Positions 58,040 through 64,000 of a DNA stretch of 64,000 nt are shown piece after piece. The notes under the pieces are model-generated. The model searched no databases and had not been told where the DNA came from. It saw nothing but the letters and a program-made list of their open reading frames with translations. Source of the stretch: Thioalkalivibrio thiocyanodenitrificans ARhD 1 (GTDB taxonomy: Bacteria; Pseudomonadota; Gammaproteobacteria; Ectothiorhodospirales; Ectothiorhodospiraceae); the NCBI RefSeq assembly GCF_000378965.1, contig NZ_KB900536.1, positions 1,790,052 to 1,854,051 of the forward strand, read 5' to 3'. Each line of letters opens with the position of its first letter. Within the stretch, counting starts at the first letter, position 1. The position numbers were made by a program, and so were the translations under genes.

Positions 58040-59215
58040 ATGAAAAACAGCCATTTGTTTACATCCGAGTCCGTATCCGAAGGTCATCCGGACAAGATGG
58101 CCGACCAGATCTCCGACGCCATCGTGGACGCGGTACTCGCCGAGGATCCGCACGGCCGGGTGGCCTGCGAGACCCTGGTGAAGACCGGCATGGTGGTGCT
58201 GGCCGGGGAGATCACCACCCACGCAAACCTCGAATACGAGGACCTGGTGCGCAAGGCGGTGCTGGACATCGGCTACGACAACTGCGACGCCGGTTTCGAC
58301 GGGCATACCTGTGCGGTGATCAACGCCATCGGCAAGCAGTCACCGGATATCGCCCAGGGCGTGGACCGTGACTCGGAGAACCGGGAAAACCAAGGTGCCG
58401 GCGATCAGGGCCTGATGTTCGGCTACGCAAGCAACGAGACCGATGCGCTGATGCCCGCGCCCATCTTCTACGCCCACAAGCTGGTACGCCGGCAGGCAGA
58501 GGTCCGCAAGCACGGGGAGCTTTCATGGCTGCGGCCGGATGCCAAGAGCCAGGTGACCTTTCGCTACGAGGATGGCGCGCCGGTCGGCATCGACGCGGTG
58601 GTGCTCTCCACCCAGCACGATCCGGACATCGCCCAGGCGGATCTGCGCGATGCGGTGATGGACATGATCATCAGGCCCGTGCTCCCGGCCGATTGGCTGG
58701 ACACCTGCCCGGAGGAAAACATCCATATCAATCCCACCGGCAAGTTTGTCATCGGCGGGCCGGTGGGCGACTGCGGGTTGACCGGCCGCAAGATCATCGT
58801 GGACACCTATGGCGGCATGGCCCGCCACGGCGGCGGCGCCTTCTCCGGCAAGGACCCCTCCAAGGTGGATCGCTCCGCGGCCTATGCCGGGCGCTACGTG
58901 GCCAAGAACGTGGTGGCGGCCGGACTCGCCGACCGATGCGAAATCCAGGTCTCCTATGCCATCGGCGTGGCACGGCCCACCTCCATCAGCATCGATACGT
59001 TCGGTACCGGCAAGGTGGGCGATCGGCGCATCGTGGAACTGATCCGGGAGCATTTCGATCTGCGCCCCTGGGGCATCATCAGCATGCTGGACCTGCTGCG
59101 CCCCCGATATCAGGCCACGGCCGCCTACGGTCATTTCGGCCGCGAGGACCTGGACCTGCCCTGGGAACGCACCGACAAGGCCGCCGAACTGGCCGCGGCG
59201 GCGGGGCTGGATTGA
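58040..59215 (+). CDS. metK: S-adenosylmethionine synthetase
   Basis: 391-residue enzyme making SAM from methionine and [22 protein letters not shown] carries the ATP and metal residues, and the signatures [12 protein letters not shown] and [19 protein letters not shown] are intact. It starts the plus-strand SAM-cycle run metK-ahcY-metF. It is divergent from tkt. Confidence 0.98.
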   Translation: MKNSHLFTSESVSEGHPDKMADQISDAIVDAVLAEDPHGRVACETLVKTGMVVLAGEITTHANLEYEDLVRKAVLDIGYDNCDAGFDGHTCAVINAIGKQSPDIAQGVDRDSENRENQGAGDQGLMFGYASNETDALMPAPIFYAHKLVRRQAEVRKHGELSWLRPDAKSQVTFRYEDGAPVGIDAVVLSTQHDPDIAQADLRDAVMDMIIRPVLPADWLDTCPEENIHINPTGKFVIGGPVGDCGLTGRKIIVDTYGGMARHGGGAFSGKDPSKVDRSAAYAGRYVAKNVVAAGLADRCEIQVSYAIGVARPTSISIDTFGTGKVGDRRIVELIREHFDLRPWGIISMLDLLRPRYQATAAYGHFGREDLDLPWERTDKAAELAAAAGLD

Positions 59216-59240
59216 TTTGATCTGACCGCGATGCGGATTA

Positions 59241-59352
59241 ACCGCGACGCAAAGACGCAAAGACGCAAAGGGGCGCAAAGTTTTTTTGAGTTCTTGAAGA
59301 TCAAGAGGTTTACTTCGCGATCCTTTGCGTCTTTGCGACTTTGCGTCGCGGT
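59241..59352. mobile_element. Gene-less GACGCAAA inverted-repeat element
   Basis: 112 bp. The 40-base ends (59241-59280 and 59313-59352) are inverted copies matching at 36 positions, around a 32-base core starting with T7. The end words GACGCAAA/CGCAAAGG are those of the GxxExxY element at 39375-39851. It is likely a non-autonomous derivative. It lies between metK and the SAH riboswitch. Confidence 0.75.
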
Positions 59353-59399
59353 CCATAAACCGAATTTTCACCGCGGACAGTGACGTTCGCGGGCTGTAA

Positions 59400-59478
59400 C
59401 GTGCCGAGGAGCGCTGCAGCGGGGTTGGACCCCGTCAGGCTCGGCATGGGGCACCAACCGTAGCAACGGCGCTCATCC
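59400..59478 (+). promoter_or_regulatory. SAH riboswitch of ahcY
   Basis: The conserved core is present: CCGAGGAGCGCTGCAGCGG, then CCCGTCAGGCTCGG and ACGGCGCTCATCC, which form the SAH-binding pseudoknot helices. It lies about 20 bases before the ahcY ATG. High SAH would switch on ahcY, by family knowledge. Confidence 0.93.
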
Positions 59479-59500
59479 GACAACCATGGAGATATAAACC

Positions 59501-60916
59501 ATGAATGCTGTGATGACTCCGAGCAGTGGCGACTATATCGTCGCCGACATCAACCAGGCCGACTTCGGCCGCAAGGAGATCGCCATCGCCGAGACCGAAA
59601 TGCCCGGTCTGATGGCCACCCGCGAGGAATTCGCCAAGGACAAGCCGCTCAAGGGCGCCCGCATCGCCGGCAGCCTGCACATGACCATCCAGACCGCCGT
59701 GCTGATCCAGACACTGGAGGCTCTGGGTGCCGAGGTCCGCTGGGCCTCCTGCAACATCTTCTCCACCCAGGACCACGCCGCCGCGGCCATCGCCGCCAAC
59801 GGTACGCCGGTGTTCGCCTTCAAGGGCGAGACGCTGGAGGAATACTGGGATTATGCCCACCGTATCTTCGAGTGGCATGACGGCGGCACCCCCAACATGA
59901 TCCTGGACGACGGCGGCGACGCCACGTTGCTGATCATGCTGGGTGCCCAGGCAGAGACCGACCCGTCTGTGCTGGAGAACCCGGGCAACGAAGAGGAACA
60001 GGCCCTGTTCGCCTCCATCAAGGCGCGCCTGGCCAAGTCCCCCAACTGGTACTCCAATATCAAGAAGAATCTCAAGGGAGTGACCGAGGAGACCACCACC
60101 GGCGTGCACCGCCTCTATCAGATGCAGAAGGAGGGTACCCTGCCCTTCCCGGCCATCAACGTGAACGACTCGGTCACCAAGTCCAAGTTCGACAACCTCT
60201 ACGGCTGCCGGGAATCCCTGGTGGACGCGATCAAGCGTGCCACGGACGTGATGATCGCCGGCAAGGTGGCCGTGGTGTGCGGCTACGGCGACGTGGGCAA
60301 GGGCAGTGCACAGTCCCTGCGCGGGCTCGGCGCCAACGTGTGGATCACCGAGATCGATCCGATCTGCGCCCTGCAGGCCGCCATGGAGGGTTACCGGGTG
60401 GTGACCATGGACGAGGCCGCCGACAAGGCGGACATCTTCGTCACCGCGACCGGCAACAAGGATGTCATCACCCATGATCATATGGCCCGCATGAAGGATC
60501 AGGCCATTGTATGCAACATCGGTCACTTCGATTCCGAGATCGACGTGGCGAGCCTTGGCAAGTGCGAGTGGGAGAACATCAAGCCCCAGGTGGACCACGT
60601 GATCTTCCCCGACGGCCACCGCATCATCATGCTGGCCAAGGGCCGTCTGGTGAACCTTGGCTGCGGCACCGGCCACCCGAGCTTCGTGATGTCCAACTCC
60701 TTCACCAACCAGGTAATGGCGCAGATCGAACTCTACTGCCATGGCGACCGCTACAAGAATGAGGTCTACGTGCTGCCCAAGCACCTGGACGAGAAGGTGG
60801 CGCAGCTGCATCTGAAGAAGATCGGAGCCAGCCTCACCCGTCTTACCGAGGAGCAGGCCAGCTACCTGGGCCTTAAGGTGGAAGGTCCGTTCAAGCCGGA
60901 ACACTACCGGTATTGA
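59501..60916 (+). CDS. ahcY: S-adenosylhomocysteine hydrolase
   Basis: 471-residue NAD-dependent enzyme clearing SAH to homocysteine and adenosine. [36 protein letters not shown], the NAD loop [15 protein letters not shown] and the C-terminal FKPEHYRY are intact. It carries the roughly 40-residue insert typical of proteobacterial forms. It is controlled by the SAH riboswitch upstream. Confidence 0.98.
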   Translation: MNAVMTPSSGDYIVADINQADFGRKEIAIAETEMPGLMATREEFAKDKPLKGARIAGSLHMTIQTAVLIQTLEALGAEVRWASCNIFSTQDHAAAAIAANGTPVFAFKGETLEEYWDYAHRIFEWHDGGTPNMILDDGGDATLLIMLGAQAETDPSVLENPGNEEEQALFASIKARLAKSPNWYSNIKKNLKGVTEETTTGVHRLYQMQKEGTLPFPAINVNDSVTKSKFDNLYGCRESLVDAIKRATDVMIAGKVAVVCGYGDVGKGSAQSLRGLGANVWITEIDPICALQAAMEGYRVVTMDEAADKADIFVTATGNKDVITHDHMARMKDQAIVCNIGHFDSEIDVASLGKCEWENIKPQVDHVIFPDGHRIIMLAKGRLVNLGCGTGHPSFVMSNSFTNQVMAQIELYCHGDRYKNEVYVLPKHLDEKVAQLHLKKIGASLTRLTEEQASYLGLKVEGPFKPEHYRY

Positions 60917-61118
60917 TCGGCCGTTCCGGGCACGGGTTGTCCGCCATGCCGGCTGACGACCCGGTTCCCGGCGGGAAAACAAAGGAAACCGCGTTGGGCC
61001 GGGATCTTTCCCGGCCCGATGACCCTGCGCAGGTGCACGCGACCCGCAACCCCGCACCGATCCACCCCCCCCTTGCCGCGCTCCCCGCGCACAGAATTCC
61101 AGTGAGGCCCGAAACCCC

Positions 61119-61979
61119 ATGAAATCACAACAAGCACACGAACGCGTGTTCAGTTTCGAGTTCTTCCCCCCCAAGTCCGACGAAGGGGCGGAGAAGCTTC
61201 GCAAGGCCCGTGAGGCGCTTGCCGCATTGAAACCCAAGTTTTTCTCCGTGACCTACGGCGCCGGCGGATCCACCCAGACCCGGACCCTGGACACGGTGAT
61301 GGAGATCCAGCGTGACGCCCGATTTGAGGCAGCGCCCCATTTGTCCTGCATCGGATCCACCCGGGAACATGTCCGGGAGATCCTGGAACTCTACCGAAGG
61401 AACGACATCCGCCACATCGTGGCCCTGCGCGGCGACATGCCCTCGGGCATGCGCGGTGACCCGGGCGAGCTGCGCTATGCCAACGAACTGGTGGAATTCA
61501 TCCGTGCGGAGACCGGCGATCACTTCTTTATCGAGGTGGCCGCCTACCCGGAGATGCACCCCCAGGCCCCCAGTTACGAAAAGGACCTGGAAAACTTCAA
61601 GCGCAAGGTGGACGCGGGTGCGGACTCATCCATCACCCAGTACTTCTTCAACGCCGAGGCCTACTATCACTTCGTGGACAGCTGTGAGAAGAAGGGTGTG
61701 ACACTTCCCATCGTACCGGGCATCATGCCTATCACCAACTACACGCAACTGGCGCGCTTCTCCGATGCCTGCGGCGCGGACATCCCGAGATGGATCCGCA
61801 AGCGCCTGGAAGGATTCGGCGAAGACCTGGACTCCATACGTGCCTTTGGCGAGGAGGTGGTCAGCCGGATGTGCGAACAGCTGCTGGACGCCGGTGCCCC
61901 GGGGCTGCACTTCTATACCATGAACCAGTCCAGAGCCACTTTGGCCATCTGGAAGAACCTCGGCCTGAAGACCGGCTGA
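61119..61979 (+). CDS. metF: 5,10-methylenetetrahydrofolate reductase
   Basis: 286-residue FAD enzyme supplying methyl-THF for methionine. SFEFFPPKSDEGAEKL has the catalytic Glu; SVTYGAGGSTQ, HIVALRGDMP and IPGIMPITNY follow. It completes the methyl cycle begun by metK and ahcY. The 200-base gap after ahcY holds a GGGCCGGGA/TCCCGGCCC stem (about 61002-61022) of unknown role and no gene. Confidence 0.97.
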   Translation: MKSQQAHERVFSFEFFPPKSDEGAEKLRKAREALAALKPKFFSVTYGAGGSTQTRTLDTVMEIQRDARFEAAPHLSCIGSTREHVREILELYRRNDIRHIVALRGDMPSGMRGDPGELRYANELVEFIRAETGDHFFIEVAAYPEMHPQAPSYEKDLENFKRKVDAGADSSITQYFFNAEAYYHFVDSCEKKGVTLPIVPGIMPITNYTQLARFSDACGADIPRWIRKRLEGFGEDLDSIRAFGEEVVSRMCEQLLDAGAPGLHFYTMNQSRATLAIWKNLGLKTG

Positions 61980-62097
61980 TCAATCCGGTCCACGGACGAC
62001 CGCGAGGTTCGCAGATGAATGACTCCCATGGCGATCACCTTGCATTGACTCGCGCCCGTTTGCGGCACGGTCGCCCCCCATCTCCCCCGGCCAGGCG

Positions 62098-62835
62098 ATG
62101 CGCCTGACGCGGTTGTTCCTGGACCAGCCGTTGGCGGTCGGCGCAGACATCGACCTGGATGAACACGCGCACCGCCATGCCGTTCAGGTCCTGCGCCTGC
62201 GCCAGGGAGCGGAACTGGTGCTGTTCAATGGGTCGGGGGGCGAGTACCGGGGGAGGCTGACCGAGGCGTCAAGGCGCCGGTCCCGGGTCACGCTCACGGC
62301 CTTTGACGACCGTGACACCCGCCCTGCACTGCACGTCACCCTTGTCCAGGGTGTCTCCAGGGGAGACCGCATGGACTTCAGCCTGCAGAAGGCCACGGAA
62401 CTGGGGGTGACCCGTGTCATACCGGTCATCACGAAACGCAGCCGGATCCCCGGCGACTCCCGCCGTCTGGACAGTCGTCATGAACACTGGCGGGGTGTGA
62501 TCATCAGTGCCTGCGAGCAATGCGGGCGCAATGACCTGCCTGTGCTGGATCCGGTGACCACCCTGGAACACTGGCTGACAAACCGACCGGAAGGCCACGC
62601 CCTGGTGCTGGACCCGCAGGCCGGAACAGGTCTCGCCGACCGCGCGCCCGACGGCCCCGTCCAGCTTCTCATCGGCCCGGAAGGGGGTCTGGACGGAACC
62701 GAGATTACGGCGGCACGGCATCAGGGACTGCAGGGGGTGAGTCTGGGCCCCCGAACCCTGCGCACCGAAACCGCCGGCATCGCCGCACTGGCGGTGATTC
62801 AGGCGTTGTGGGGGGATTTAAGAGGCAGTGGCTAG
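62098..62835 (+). CDS. rsmE: 16S rRNA (uracil-1498-N3)-methyltransferase
   Basis: 245-residue SPOUT (trefoil-knot) methyltransferase. The PUA-like N-terminus (HAVQVLRLRQGAELVLFNG) is followed by QKATELGVTRVIPV and the knot motifs LLIGPEGGLDGTEI and SLGPRTLRTETAGIAAL. The TAG stop is created by the left arm of a repeat element, so the final residues RGSG come partly from it. Confidence 0.96.
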   Translation: MRLTRLFLDQPLAVGADIDLDEHAHRHAVQVLRLRQGAELVLFNGSGGEYRGRLTEASRRRSRVTLTAFDDRDTRPALHVTLVQGVSRGDRMDFSLQKATELGVTRVIPVITKRSRIPGDSRRLDSRHEHWRGVIISACEQCGRNDLPVLDPVTTLEHWLTNRPEGHALVLDPQAGTGLADRAPDGPVQLLIGPEGGLDGTEITAARHQGLQGVSLGPRTLRTETAGIAALAVIQALWGDLRGSG

Positions 62836-62915
62836 TCTCAAGTCTCAAGTGGCAAGGAAAGGACAATCCCTGAACCGGCTTCCTTGCCACTTGAGACTTG
62901 AGACTCGCCACTGCC
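62824..62915. repeat. CAAGTGGC/CAAGTCT inverted element between rsmE and the CheW-like gene
   Basis: Two 35-base arms (62824-62858 and 62881-62915) are inverted copies matching at 34 positions around a 22-base core. The single mismatch forms the TAG stop of rsmE in the left arm. The right arm ends two bases from the stop of the convergent gene. Confidence 0.95.
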
Positions 62916-62916
62916 C

Positions 62917-63384
62917 TCAAAGGCGCTGCAGATTCTCCTGCAACTCGGTCTCGATGCGTTCCAGGCGGGGGATGATGCAGGTGACACCGCTCGCTCGCAC
63001 GCGGCAGCCAAACTCCTCGCCGGCCTCGACGCCTGCGTCGAGCGGTTCCACGTCGTGCTCGAAGACCTTCAGGGGATGGGGAATGCCTCGCACCTGAACG
63101 GCATAGTAGGCAAGCCCGGGAATCTGCTCCAGACCATGCATCACAAGGACACGCAGCAGGCGGTTGCCCTGCTCTACCGGTGTACCCATCAGGGTCTCCA
63201 TGGAAACCACGGGCACCTGCTCGTTACGCCATTCCACCACACCCGTCAGCCAGGGTGGCGCACCGGGCACCTGGCGCGAGAACTGCTGGGTGAGCACCTC
63301 GGCCACGACGTGCTGCGGAAGGAGCATATGCTGCTCTGCCAGGGGCACGATCAGGCAGTTCAGGGTATCCGGAGAATCACTCAT
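62917..63384 (-). CDS. CheW-domain protein (ChpC/PilI-like)
   Basis: 155-residue CheW-like adaptor. LNCLIVPLAEQHMLLP and GVVEWRNEQVPVVSMETL fit the two-subdomain barrel, and the rest is degenerate as in ChpC. It lies 13 bases downstream of a ChpA/CheA-type kinase and is probably part of the Chp chemosensory system controlling twitching motility or cAMP. ChpC is the best match by position. Confidence 0.8.
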   Translation of the reverse strand: MSDSPDTLNCLIVPLAEQHMLLPQHVVAEVLTQQFSRQVPGAPPWLTGVVEWRNEQVPVVSMETLMGTPVEQGNRLLRVLVMHGLEQIPGLAYYAVQVRGIPHPLKVFEHDVEPLDAGVEAGEEFGCRVRASGVTCIIPRLERIETELQENLQRL

Positions 63385-63397
63385 GATGCACGATCGA

Positions 63398-64000
63398 TCA
63401 TGCCGGGAGGATATCCTTGATGTTGGCCAGCAGGTCCGCCTCCTGATAGGGCTTGCCCAGATAGCGGTTCACACCGATGTCCAGCGCCCGCTGGCGGTGT
63501 TTCTCACCTGTACGCGAGGTGATCATGATGATGGGCACGTTCTGCAGCCGGCTGTCGTTGCGCATATGGGTGGCCAGTTCGTAGCCATCCATACGCGGCA
63601 TCTCGATATCGAGCAGCATGATGTCAGGCACATTGTCCTGTAACTGGGCGACGGCATCTAGGCCGTCCTTCGCGGTGATCACCCGATAGCGGTTGCGCTC
63701 CAGCATGCGCGCGGTGACCTTGCGGATGGTAATGGAGTCATCCACCACCATGACCGTGGGCATCGCCTCGCCGCTTTCCGGCTCGGGTGCCCGGTAGACG
63801 AGCTGCACGCCGGCACCGATGCGCACCAGCGCCGGCACGTCCAGAATCAGCACCACCCGGCCGTCGCCCAGGATGGTGGCGCCGGAGATACCGCGCACCT
63901 TGGCCACCTGCGGGCCCACGGACTTGACCACCACCTCGCGGCTGCCCATAAGCCCGTCCACATGCAGGGCAATACGGTGATCGCCCGAGCGCACCAGCAG
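63398..64000 (-). CDS. ChpA/CheA-type hybrid kinase, C-terminal part
   Basis: Partial: the gene continues beyond the right edge, and only the last 200 codons are present. They encode the end of a CheW-like regulatory domain (VKSVGPQVAKVRGISGATILGDGRVVLILD) and a terminal receiver domain (MVVDDSITIRKVTARMLERN, phospho-Asp in IMLLDIEMPRMDGYEL, Lys in LGKPY). This CheW-REC tail is characteristic of ChpA and similar hybrid CheA proteins of type IV pili systems. The reading frame is open to the edge. Confidence 0.88.
   Translation of the reverse strand: MLVRSGDHRIALHVDGLMGSREVVVKSVGPQVAKVRGISGATILGDGRVVLILDVPALVRIGAGVQLVYRAPEPESGEAMPTVMVVDDSITIRKVTARMLERNRYRVITAKDGLDAVAQLQDNVPDIMLLDIEMPRMDGYELATHMRNDSRLQNVPIIMITSRTGEKHRQRALDIGVNRYLGKPYQEADLLANIKDILPA

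Noticed and set aside
62015-62107. 30-codon frame between metF and rsmE
   Set aside because: It overlaps the rsmE start and has no conserved feature or clear ribosome site.

Overview
The window is high-GC, tightly packed chromosome from a gammaproteobacterium. A sulfur-oxidising chemolithoautotroph of the Ectothiorhodospiraceae (Thioalkalivibrio-like) type is the best guess. The reasons are soxXA, several periplasmic c-type cytochromes, a Calvin/glycolysis-type tkt-gap-pgk-pyk-fba block, Coq7, a vfr/crp-speD-trp neighbourhood laid out much as in Pseudomonas, and an SAH riboswitch before ahcY. The genus is an inference; the gene content is read directly.

Layout. 0-3 kb: a peroxiredoxin with in-frame UGA at the peroxidatic position, then thiC behind a TPP riboswitch. 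3-10 kb: a cytochrome and redox block (cytochrome c'-like protein, porin, soxX, soxA, a second cytochrome c'-like protein, a small c-type cytochrome), enclosed by a histidine kinase and an OmpR-type regulator on the opposite strand. 10-24 kb: envelope genes (isoaspartate methyltransferase-like, rhodanese, tolC, isochorismatase-like, waaA, lpxL, YrbL-like kinase, ELM1-like, 2OG-Fe oxygenase, four glycosyltransferases, O-antigen ligase). 24-30 kb: zinc-finger protein, ilvE, glnE and a group IIC intron sitting directly behind a terminator. 30-36 kb: ferredoxin, DUF481 protein, glycolate-oxidase-like Fe-S protein, coq7, speD, glyoxalase-like, OsmC, vfr/crp. 36-43 kb: rpe-gph-trpE-[GxxExxY element]-trpG-trpD-trpC. 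43-50 kb: CopD-like protein, cytochrome c, CbiM-like permease, methyltransferase, purK, purE, purC, bioD, CPCC protein. 50-58 kb: tkt-gap-pgk-pyk-fba on the minus strand. 58-63 kb: the SAM cycle metK-ahcY-metF, then rsmE. 63-64 kb: ChpC-like protein and the C-terminus of a ChpA/CheA-type hybrid kinase, cut by the window edge.

The most unusual feature is a population of short-word repeat elements. Many intergenic spaces hold tandem or near-tandem words of 7-9 bp, usually as two inverted arms around a 20-80 bp core. At least eight unrelated vocabularies occur (TTGTCAG, TTGAACC, GACGCAAA, CAAGTGGC, ATACAAGA, GCGTGAGG, CACAGAGG, ACGAAGCGC), plus a GTAGGTTGGGG hairpin in three copies. Elements abut start codons, supply stop codons, and nest inside one another. 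One vocabulary forms terminal inverted repeats around a gene for a GxxExxY protein (PD-(D/E)XK-like nuclease fold) inside the trp operon, and a gene-less copy with the same ends lies between metK and ahcY. This suggests a small mobile system with autonomous and non-autonomous forms, and it is the main candidate for something undescribed here. The second highlight is the selenocysteine-type peroxiredoxin with a recognisable bacterial SECIS hairpin.
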